Shown one piece after another: positions 8,166 through 13,160 of a stretch of 13,160 nt of DNA (position 1 is its first letter; each line of letters begins with the position of its first letter). The translations under genes were made by a program, and so were the position numbers. The DNA comes from an uncultured Eubacteriales bacterium (GTDB lineage Bacteria > Bacillota > Clostridia > Oscillospirales > Acutalibacteraceae): the NCBI GenBank assembly GCA_900321905.1, contig ONXZ01000017.1:1-13160 (forward strand), given 5' to 3'. Under the pieces are notes generated by a model. That model saw only the letters and a list, made by a program, of their open reading frames with translations, made no database searches and was not told where the DNA came from.

Positions 8166-9002
8166 ATGGCTGAAAAACTGACGCGCTGGCAGAAATTCAA
8201 GCGATTCCTCAAGCGTAATATGACACCTACATGGGCGATGCATTTTTCGTACCAGGTGTTTGCGTTTATAATTTCAGTGGCGATGGTTATGGGTGTTGCA
8301 ACCTATGCCTTCACCAAGTCATACGATGAACGGAAGTTGACTTTTGTGGACGGATTTACAATCACTGCGCACTCAGGCGCATACGGCACAGAAGCAAATT
8401 CTATGGAATTTGTGAAAAATGCGATAAAAAATAACGCTAAAGTTATTGAACTTGATATTCGTCAGCGTCCTGACGGCACTGTGGTTATGGGTCACGATAT
8501 CATACCCACAAACTCAAGCGGCACGGAACTCAAAAGTGTGTTCGAAGTTGTTAAGGACAACAAGGTTATGCTGAACCTTGATATCAAGGAACTCCGTCTG
8601 CTTCCTGATTTGCACGATTTAATTATTGAGTACAGTATGATTGACCGTGTATTCCTTACAGGTATTGAGGAGTGGAACGCAAAAGATGTGGTTGAAAAAT
8701 GTCCGAATGTGGAATTTTATATAAACTATATTCCGAGCAGGATAAAAATTTTTTCAACTGACTATCAGCAAAAACTCATCAATATGCTTGCTCAGACAGG
8801 CGCTTGCGGCATTAACTGCAACCACGCAAACGCAAGCCGCACGCTGTCAGATGTGCTGCACAACAACGGATATAAACTGTCTGTCTGGACCGTTGATAAA
8901 GAGTATCATATGAAACGCGCACTGATAAACAAGCCCGATAATATTACAACAAATTACCCCGACGAACTGCAGAATTTGATTAAAAATTGGGGCAAAAAAT
9001 AA
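8166..9002 (+). CDS. Membrane-anchored glycerophosphodiester phosphodiesterase-family protein
   Basis: A 278-aa protein of the GDPD TIM-barrel superfamily, whose typical members hydrolyse glycerophosphodiesters to glycerol-3-phosphate and an alcohol. A basic N-terminus is followed by one membrane helix at about residues 30-50, placing the domain on the outer face of the membrane. Conserved positions are H69 (AHSGA), E95 and D97 (VIELDI), H110 (MGHD), K141 in NLDIKE, and the C-terminal SVWTVD and TTNYPDEL motifs. The usual HRG is HSG here, the PENT motif reads EANS, and the Glu of the usual EIK motif is Asp139. So the fold call is firm, but a standard GDPD activity is not assured. The start ATG follows AAGGTG at 8155-8160. 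It lies between the guaB stem-loop and a strong terminator, and no convincing promoter of its own is seen. Confidence 0.87.
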   Translation: MAEKLTRWQKFKRFLKRNMTPTWAMHFSYQVFAFIISVAMVMGVATYAFTKSYDERKLTFVDGFTITAHSGAYGTEANSMEFVKNAIKNNAKVIELDIRQRPDGTVVMGHDIIPTNSSGTELKSVFEVVKDNKVMLNLDIKELRLLPDLHDLIIEYSMIDRVFLTGIEEWNAKDVVEKCPNVEFYINYIPSRIKIFSTDYQQKLINMLAQTGACGINCNHANASRTLSDVLHNNGYKLSVWTVDKEYHMKRALINKPDNITTNYPDELQNLIKNWGKK

Positions 9003-9009
9003 AGCAAAA

Positions 9010-9041
9010 CACCGTAAGGCTGATGCCTTGCGGTGCTTTTT
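9010..9041. terminator. Strong bidirectional terminator between convergent genes
   Basis: CACCGTAAGGC (9010-9020) pairs with GCCTTGCGGTG (9025-9035), eleven bp with one G-T and a four-nt loop, followed by TTTTT on the + strand. On the minus strand the stem is followed by TTTTGCTTT. It serves the + gene ending at 9002 and the minus gene ending at 9040. Confidence 0.88.
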
Positions 9042-9651
9042 AGTTAAGAGATTTGCCGGAATAATTCTTTTTAAAATTTTCGTAAAGAGGATTGCTCCAC
9101 GATATTTTGTCTACGCTCTCATACGACTTGACGCACGCTTTTATAGTGACAATCTGCGGCTCGTTTGCAACATAAAATACAACGTTGTCAAAACTCTCGC
9201 TCGGGGTGATAAACTTTTTATCGCCGCCGACTTGCGACAAGTCATATGAAATTGTGCGGATAAATGCACCTTCGCCGTTTTCGTCAGGTTGTTTGATTTT
9301 TATCGGCTCGCCCTTGTCGTCAAACGCACAAAACGCAATAACAAAACTCTGTATATTCACATCTGAATTGTTGCGTACTGTTGCGCCCATAGCGTCGTGC
9401 TGCAGTTGCGGCGATGATGTCGCGTAGTAATACTTAACGCCGTCAGTGTACATCGGTTGCAGCGCAAGTTGCCTGTCGAGCTCGCCGTTTGTCATAACTG
9501 CCGCAATGCTGCTGTTTTGTACTGTTTCAGATGTCGTATCAGAGCCGTTTTTGTCCCTGATTGTTGTCACTGCAAGCACAGCGCCGGACACAGCAATCAG
9601 CACAACAAGAACAATAATAGCAATTATTGAAGTTCGATTCTTATTTCCCAT
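9040..9651 (-). CDS. Membrane-anchored extracytoplasmic protein of unknown function
   Basis: A 203-aa product with a short basic N-terminus, one hydrophobic helix at about residues 8-28, a Ser/Thr-rich spacer, and a beta-rich domain of about 150 residues outside the membrane. Segments such as YYYATSSPQLQHDAMGATVRN and VNIQSFVIAFCAFD followed by GEP are reminiscent of the FxLYD/DUF5780-like class of cell-surface domains, in which hydrophobic strands alternate with polar turns. This is a resemblance, not a firm assignment. There is no lipobox cysteine after the hydrophobic stretch, so it is a membrane-anchored rather than lipid-anchored protein. The ATG is preceded by GAGGT at 9658-9662 and a good promoter. 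It is transcribed alone, toward the GDPD-like gene. Confidence 0.8.
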   Translation of the reverse strand: MGNKNRTSIIAIIVLVVLIAVSGAVLAVTTIRDKNGSDTTSETVQNSSIAAVMTNGELDRQLALQPMYTDGVKYYYATSSPQLQHDAMGATVRNNSDVNIQSFVIAFCAFDDKGEPIKIKQPDENGEGAFIRTISYDLSQVGGDKKFITPSESFDNVVFYVANEPQIVTIKACVKSYESVDKISWSNPLYENFKKNYSGKSLN

Positions 9652-9668
9652 AACAATACCTCATACAT

Positions 9669-9697
9669 AGTTTAGAGCAATACACCGACTAAGTCAA
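9669..9697 (-). promoter_or_regulatory. Promoter for the minus-strand membrane protein gene
   Basis: On the minus strand, TTGACT (9697-9692) and TAAACT (9674-9669) are separated by exactly 17 bp. The start codon at 9651 then lies a short leader downstream, with GAGGT between. Confidence 0.65.
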
Positions 9698-9729
9698 GAA
9701 AAAAACTTTGCTATTTATCAAATTTTTAC

Positions 9730-9758
9730 TTGACGATTGCCGCCTTTTGTGCAATAAT
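9730..9758 (+). promoter_or_regulatory. Promoter for tRNA-Pro
   Basis: TTGACG (9730-9735) and AATAAT (9753-9758) are 17 bp apart, with the tRNA starting 12 nt after the -10. The box AATAAT is a slightly weak match; TAATAG two nt further on is an alternative at a less favourable 19-bp spacing. It is divergent from the promoter at 9669-9697. Confidence 0.55.
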
Positions 9759-9769
9759 AGTATGGCAAT

Positions 9770-9846
9770 CGAGGTGTGGCTCAGTTTGGTAGAGCACTTC
9801 GTTCGGGACGAAGGGGCCGCAGGTTCAAATCCTGTCACCTCGACCA
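9770..9846 (+). tRNA. tRNA-Pro (anticodon CGG), CCA encoded
   Basis: A complete cloverleaf can be drawn. The acceptor stem CGAGGTG (9770-9776) pairs with CACCTCG (9836-9842), with discriminator A and encoded CCA. The D arm is GCTC/GAGC with GG in the loop. The anticodon stem CTTCG/CGAAG encloses loop TTCGGGA, giving anticodon CGG (9804-9806), which reads CCG. The T arm is GCAGG/CCTGT with loop TTCAAAT and one G-U pair. It is the only RNA gene seen and sits directly beside the mobile-element end. Confidence 0.96.
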
Positions 9847-9851
9847 CCAAA

Positions 9852-9895
9852 CCCACAATTTCAGTCAAAAAGGCTTGGAATTGTGGGCTTTTTTT
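9852..9895 (+). terminator. tRNA-Pro intrinsic terminator
   Basis: CCCACAATT (9852-9860) pairs perfectly with AATTGTGGG (9879-9887), followed by C and a run of seven T. It begins five nt after the CCA end, a normal place for a tRNA terminator. Confidence 0.85.
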
Positions 9896-10006
9896 ATTTC
9901 TGTTAAAAAAGAGGGTGATTGAGTGACTGAAGTTAGAAAAAGCAGATGTTAGCTGAAAACTGAATTTCCCCGCTTTCTTCCCCGATTTTTTAAACGATTA
10001 TCCCAT
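9896..10006. other. Non-coding junction between tRNA-Pro terminator and recombinase gene
   Basis: This 111-nt stretch has no convincing ORF. TTCCCC occurs twice (near 9966 and 9979), and CCCGCTT (9969-9975) is complementary to AAGCGGG (10013-10019) inside the recombinase 3' end, with a long loop and no T-tract. If the adjacent element was inserted by its own serine recombinase, the attachment-site half is most likely here, since large serine integrases usually have it beside their gene. The core dinucleotide cannot be identified without the other junction. Confidence 0.4.
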
Positions 10007-11680
10007 TTACAGAAGCGGGTTATTCACTACCTCGAAGCCGTCAAAATGCTTATCGTCATTGATTGAGAGCTTCTTAGGAGTTTTCTGTTTCTGTTTACTG
10101 CGCTTCTTTAATTCATCTCTCTCAATTGAATTATGTATGAGAAGCGCTCCCGTTGTATCATCATATCCGCAGGCATAGAAGGTTGAAGAAGCTACCTTTA
10201 ATGTTACCGCTACTCTATCCTTATAGATGACAACGCTCTCGACATAGGCGTTAATGAATTCCTTTTTTCTGTCAATATCGGTTTCATTCCTCATTTCTTC
10301 TTCAAGCTTATTTACGGCATTTCTGACCTGTGCTTCAGTAATTGAAGGAAGATTAGCGGGAGATTCTCTCTCGATTCTCTGCTCTACATCCTTTATTGAT
10401 TGCATTATTTTATTTATTTCAGCAATGAAGGCTTCGCTGTCAGCGCCGTTGGCAATAGCTCTTGCTATGTTGCTTTGCTGTTTCTTCAAATTCTTTAATT
10501 GCTTGTCGTAGAGCTTAATGTCTTTTCCCTTTGTAGACTGTATTTCTTTATGGTAAATGTTAATTTGCTTAACGATTTCCTTAATGCCTTCATCAGTGAA
10601 AAGATACTTGAAAACTTGTTCTATTACAAAGTTTTCAAGTCGGTGCTTCTCGATTTCGGGATTGTCACAACCGATATTAGCGTGTCCTGCTCTCTTACCG
10701 CAACGGTAACTTGAATAGGTAACGCCTTTGCCTGATTTACGGGTATTACCTTGATAAGAGAAGTCACATTCGCCGCACTTAATCAGCCCTGCAAGAAGAT
10801 ATGTTGAACTGGTTCTGTATGAGCTTGTACCTCTTTTATTTTTACTGAGTTTAGCTTGTACTTTATTGAAAGTCTTTGTGTCAATGATTCTCGGAACGCC
10901 GTTAGGAATGATTATCATTTCATCCTCGGATTTATTCTTATGGCTGTTATGTCTGCCGTTTTTATCCTTTCCTGCACGGCGATTATAGATGTATTCTCCG
11001 TTATATTTTCTGTTTTGAAGGATGGCGTTGAAAGAGGATTTTGAAAACTCGTTGCCCGCTTTCGTTGTATAGCCTTTGGCATTAAGCTCCTTAGCTATAT
11101 CGTTATATGATTTTCCTCTTGCATACTGTTTGAAGATGATTCTAACTATTTCCGCTTCAGTTTCATTGATAACGAGCTTTCTGTCGATAACATCATATCC
11201 TAAAGGTGGACTGCCACCCGTATGTAAACCTCTGAGAGCAACCTCTTTCAAGCCTTTCTGAACTTCTTGTGAAAGGTTATCGGAGTATAGCTCACTGTAT
11301 GCTTCCTTAATGCTCGTCATAAATTTGCCGTATGGAGTTTCGTTAATATCGTCCTTAATTGAATACAGCGCAATTCCTAAGTCTTTCAATTTATCCCTGT
11401 ACTTCCTAGAGTCGCCTGCGTTTCTTGCGAAGCGGTCAAGGTTATGGACGATAACCATATTGTAAAGACCGAGCTCGCAGTCCGCAAACATTTTTTGAAA
11501 CTCAGGGCGGTTAGCATTAGTACCGCTTTTGGCTCTGTCAATGTATTCTTCTACAATTTCGATATTATTTTTGCCTGCGAAATCTCTGATAGCTCTCTGT
11601 TGAGCTTCGATTGAGAATCCGTCATCCTGCGCAGCGGAACTATATCTCATATACGCTGCGGCTTTTAATTTCTTTGCCAA
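10007..11680 (-). CDS. Large serine recombinase (site-specific integrase)
   Basis: A 557-aa DNA integrase/excisionase of the large serine recombinase family, which joins attP and attB through a 5'-phosphoserine linkage. The N-terminal resolvase domain (residues 1-150) has YMRYSS with catalytic S14 after R12, and LDRFAR. The Recombinase domain follows (GGSPPLGYDV, and FKQYARGKSYNDIAKELN), then a zinc ribbon with CGEC, YRCGKR and IGC, and a Lys/Glu-rich coiled coil at about residues 370-450. The start is TTG at 11680, with AAGGAGG at 11688-11694, because the first internal Met (M11) would cut off the first strand. Length and domains look intact, so it is probably functional. It ends 161 nt from the tRNA-Pro CCA end, with its C-terminus facing the presumed element boundary. 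Confidence 0.96.
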   Translation of the reverse strand: MAKKLKAAAYMRYSSAAQDDGFSIEAQQRAIRDFAGKNNIEIVEEYIDRAKSGTNANRPEFQKMFADCELGLYNMVIVHNLDRFARNAGDSRKYRDKLKDLGIALYSIKDDINETPYGKFMTSIKEAYSELYSDNLSQEVQKGLKEVALRGLHTGGSPPLGYDVIDRKLVINETEAEIVRIIFKQYARGKSYNDIAKELNAKGYTTKAGNEFSKSSFNAILQNRKYNGEYIYNRRAGKDKNGRHNSHKNKSEDEMIIIPNGVPRIIDTKTFNKVQAKLSKNKRGTSSYRTSSTYLLAGLIKCGECDFSYQGNTRKSGKGVTYSSYRCGKRAGHANIGCDNPEIEKHRLENFVIEQVFKYLFTDEGIKEIVKQINIYHKEIQSTKGKDIKLYDKQLKNLKKQQSNIARAIANGADSEAFIAEINKIMQSIKDVEQRIERESPANLPSITEAQVRNAVNKLEEEMRNETDIDRKKEFINAYVESVVIYKDRVAVTLKVASSTFYACGYDDTTGALLIHNSIERDELKKRSKQKQKTPKKLSINDDKHFDGFEVVNNPLL

Positions 11681-11707
11681 AAGATTTCCTCCTTATATTA
11701 ATTTAAG

Positions 11708-11737
11708 AAACCGCTGCCGATTTCTCGGCAACGGTTT
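11708..11737 (-). terminator. Stem-loop between the 142-aa ORF and the recombinase
   Basis: AAACCGCTGCCGA (11708-11720) pairs with TCGGCAACGGTTT (11725-11737), with a single C/A mismatch and a four-nt loop. On the minus strand it is followed by CTTAAAT rather than a clean T-tract. It is either a terminator isolating the recombinase from upstream transcription or an attenuator just ahead of its ribosome binding site. Confidence 0.6.
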
Positions 11738-11744
11738 ACTTCGG

Positions 11745-12173
11745 CTATACTAGGTAGCCATTAAAAGCTTTATGATTATCCAAATTTAATTCACTAAAAA
11801 GTTCGTATTTCATATTTACGAGCTTGATGTTTGCACCTTTATTATTAAGACCTATTACTCTTTGAAATAAGTCCATCATAATGGGAGCATTGTTAAAAAT
11901 ATAAATAACCTTATAATTCTTATAAGTATCGTTTATTAATTCAACTGCTCTCTCCAAATTGGAAAAAACAGGGAAAAAATCACTAGTATCGTCCATATTA
12001 TTCATGCAATTATGCAATTCAATTAGTTTTATCATTCCTAAATCGACATCAGTACTTTCACGACCTGTCCAATCGAGATAGAAATAGAACATTTTATCTG
12101 TGAATTGCCCTTCCTCTACCATATCAATAATCTCTTTTACTTTCTTTGTAATAATTTGATTTATTTTTTTCAT
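11745..12173 (-). CDS. Unknown 142-aa protein of the mobile element (possible STAS-like fold)
   Basis: Not recognised with confidence. The 142-aa product is acidic and soluble, with no signal peptide, membrane helix or cysteine motif. A helical N-terminus (residues 1-25) is followed by an alternating strand/helix region. The C-terminal half (residues 85-142: KVIYIFNN, then LFQRVIGLNNKGANIKLVNMK and ELFSELNLDNH) has the order seen in STAS domains, namely strand, helix, 'Gxxikl-vN' strand, then 'xxxLxLxxh' helix. That is only a shape resemblance. GAAAGG at 12182-12187 precedes the ATG by 8 nt. Its start overlaps the stop of the upstream ORF as ATGA (12170-12173), implying coupled translation, and its location suggests a regulatory or accessory role for the element. 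Confidence 0.7.
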   Translation of the reverse strand: MKKINQIITKKVKEIIDMVEEGQFTDKMFYFYLDWTGRESTDVDLGMIKLIELHNCMNNMDDTSDFFPVFSNLERAVELINDTYKNYKVIYIFNNAPIMMDLFQRVIGLNNKGANIKLVNMKYELFSELNLDNHKAFNGYLV

Positions 12174-12493
12174 AATAATAACCTTTCTATAATAATTGTT
12201 TTTATTTTTACGGGTTTATAACCCGTAATTATCACGGTATTTTTAAGCCGCTTTAACTCGCTTATGCGGCGCTGAAAAAGTGCAGTCATAAGCGATAGTA
12301 AGGGTAAATAAGTAAAACTTATTAGCAAACTATGCAGGTCTATTTCATCATACAACGCTTCTACTGCTTTTTCGTAAAAGCTGTTGTCGTCAACAGGCTT
12401 TGCTGAAGATTCTTTAACTTTCGGCTTAGCAACCGATGATTCTTTTTTCAAAGCTGACCTGCATACAACAACTGTAATCTTAGATGTAAGCAT
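12170..12493 (-). CDS. Unknown 107-aa protein, coupled to the 142-aa ORF
   Basis: No family recognised. Translation support comes from an ideal ribosome binding site (AAGGAGG at 12501-12507, 7 nt before the ATG) and a 4-nt ATGA overlap with the next gene. The product has a Lys/Ser/Pro-rich linker at about residues 15-35, then an amphipathic to hydrophobic stretch (SLLISFTYLPLLSLMTAL, about residues 55-72) that could be a membrane-associated helix or a helical bundle core, then a very basic tail ending in LLL. The last 30 codons overlap two stem-loops (12208-12270), so that part is constrained by RNA structure as well as, or instead of, protein. A frameshifted remnant is an alternative. Confidence 0.5.
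   Translation of the reverse strand: MLTSKITVVVCRSALKKESSVAKPKVKESSAKPVDDNSFYEKAVEALYDEIDLHSLLISFTYLPLLSLMTALFQRRISELKRLKNTVIITGYKPVKIKTIIIERLLL
12208..12270 (-). promoter_or_regulatory. Paired stem-loops inside the 107-aa ORF, upstream of the 142-aa gene
   Basis: TTACGGGTT (12208-12216) pairs perfectly with AACCCGTAA (12220-12228) around a three-nt loop. GCCGC (12247-12251) pairs with GCGGC (12266-12270). The first hairpin ends about 20 nt before the ribosome binding site of the 142-aa gene. No T-tract follows on the minus strand, so a role in coupling or in protecting the message is more likely than termination. Confidence 0.5.
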
Positions 12494-12543
12494 GATGCTT
12501 CCTCCTTTCTTACAATTGATAATATTTAAGATTAGCCACAGCG

Positions 12544-12564
12544 CTACATTGTAATCACCCCCTT
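12544..12564 (-). promoter_or_regulatory. Extended Shine-Dalgarno followed by an ATG-TAG start-stop pair
   Basis: On the minus strand AAGGGGGTGAT (12564-12554) matches the 16S anti-SD complement AAGGAGGTGAT at 10 of 11 positions, and the mismatch still allows a G-U pair. An ATG (12549-12547) lies about 8 nt past the G-run, an ideal distance, but the next codon is TAG (12546-12544). Another stop follows within four codons. It could be a minimal ORF, a decayed gene start, or a ribosome-stalling leader before the 107-aa gene. Confidence 0.5.
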
Positions 12565-12578
12565 AATCGCCTGGTTAT

Positions 12579-13160
12579 TTAGTCAAGTTCGAGGTCTTCA
12601 TCCCCGCTACTTAATTCGTTAAGCAAACCGCACATATTGTTATAATTTCTGATTTTATCTTCCGAAGCAGCGGGTATTTTTATTTCATAACCTCGGACTT
12701 GTTTGCCCTCGATAGTTCTTTTTGTTGTTAGACGGTCTTTTTCACAGTTGAGGAAGTCGCCTTTTTTTAACAATTTTAAAACTTTATTCTTGTCGCTGAT
12801 AGAGCAGCGACTTATTAATTCTTCAAACGGATTGGGCAGATAGAATATTCTTAGATATGGGGTATATCCCATTACATATCCATATCCTTGCCTTCTCATT
12901 GGTGGGACAGTTTCTTCTAAGTCGCCTGTGCGTTTGTCAACATGGCAATGTATATCACTATAATGGTCTCTGTTGGCAAGGTACGAGTCCATAAGGAAGT
13001 TGAGAACAACCTCGGTTTCGTCAACAATCAGGCTTTGACTTTGCTCTCTGATTGCCCTGAAGAATTCCGCTTTAATTCCCGACATATTGAAATCAAAGCC
13101 CGTAACCTCAGCGCACACTTCAGCCGATAAGTAGATGATTGCGATGTGTTTCATCAGCCT
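12579..13160 (-). CDS. Probable C-terminal part of a mobile-element primase/helicase (DUF927-like), truncated by window edge
   Basis: The frame is open to the right edge (13160). An ATG occurs at 13154, but there is no room to see a ribosome binding site, so I treat the gene as partial. The visible 190 or so residues resemble the C-terminus of Firmicutes mobile-element DUF927/TOPRIM-type replication proteins. A helical segment (IAIIYLSAEVCAEVTGF, then IREQSQSLIVDETEVVLNFL and SYLANRDHY) resembles their conserved AIILLAdyl/AWeyLldwiasN pattern. The end (LKLLKKGDFL, then DRLTTKRTIEGKQVRGYEIK) resembles a winged-helix-like 'lkxxgwL...r.TkkvringkrvRvY.ik' pattern. No Walker motif lies in the visible part, so replication function is inferred from this resemblance only. 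It ends in an acidic tail and is followed after about 15 nt by the extended Shine-Dalgarno. Confidence 0.55.
   Translation of the reverse strand, partial: RLMKHIAIIYLSAEVCAEVTGFDFNMSGIKAEFFRAIREQSQSLIVDETEVVLNFLMDSYLANRDHYSDIHCHVDKRTGDLEETVPPMRRQGYGYVMGYTPYLRIFYLPNPFEELISRCSISDKNKVLKLLKKGDFLNCEKDRLTTKRTIEGKQVRGYEIKIPAASEDKIRNYNNMCGLLNELSSGDEDLELD

Larger units (their letters stand above)
9896..13160. mobile_element. One end of an integrated mobile element (ICE, prophage or mobilizable island)
   Basis: All four genes from here to the window edge are on the minus strand. They comprise a large serine recombinase nearest the tRNA, two unknown small ORFs, and a probable replication primase/helicase C-terminus. 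The DNA is visibly more AT-rich than the region left of the tRNA. An outermost integrase beside a tRNA is the usual layout of an integrative element end. The far end and any conjugation or phage structural genes lie outside the window, so the class is undecided and the left boundary is approximate. Confidence 0.7.

Noticed and set aside
9708-9926. Plus-strand open frame running through the tRNA-Pro gene
   Set aside because: It overlaps a complete tRNA cloverleaf and its promoter and terminator, and has no ribosome binding site.
10007-13160. A known defence or toxin-antitoxin system in the mobile-element end
   Set aside because: No toxin, antitoxin, restriction, CRISPR or phage-defence motif is visible in the four genes; the small ORFs are unknown but do not match a type II toxin-antitoxin pair.

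Overview
The window looks like chromosome from a gut-type Clostridia, probably an Oscillospiraceae/Ruminococcaceae-like Firmicute. The pointers are AGGAGG-type ribosome binding sites, two TTG starts, QueH-type queuosine synthesis, secreted cell-wall hydrolases with Gram-positive signal peptides, a CCA-encoding tRNA, and a large serine recombinase of the kind common in Clostridia. No ribosomal gene or other species marker is present, so this placement is inference.

Region 1 (1-6538, + strand) is a compact gene row. It holds a 5'-truncated M23 endopeptidase, a complete coiled-coil M23 endopeptidase that is its tandem paralogue, queH (epoxyqueuosine reductase), rarA (replication-associated AAA+ ATPase), nth (endonuclease III) overlapping rarA by 4 nt, and a secreted transglutaminase-like/Ig-like/FN3 protein. 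Apart from one 150-nt gap between queH and rarA, gene spacing is tight. That gap contains a 13-bp-arm palindrome covering the queH stop codon, plus a structure bounded by inverted arrays of 7-bp repeats. This is the most distinctive non-coding feature of the window.

Region 2 (6541-9651) has guaB (IMP dehydrogenase) behind its own strong promoter, then a membrane-anchored glycerophosphodiester phosphodiesterase-like protein lacking some canonical active-site residues. A convergent minus-strand gene for a membrane-anchored extracytoplasmic protein of unknown role follows. A stem-loop with T-tracts on both sides separates the last two.

Region 3 (9652-9895) contains divergent promoters and a tRNA-Pro(CGG) gene with its own terminator.

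Region 4 (about 9896-13160) is visibly more AT-rich, with all genes on the minus strand running toward the tRNA. In transcription order these are the C-terminal part of a probable mobile-element primase/helicase, a 107-aa and a 142-aa unknown ORF that overlap by 4 nt, and a large serine recombinase. I read it as one end of an integrated element (ICE, prophage or mobilizable island) next to tRNA-Pro. The other end lies outside the window, so the element type and its attachment sites cannot be settled here. I do not see a CRISPR array, rRNA, insertion sequence transposase or recognisable defence system.
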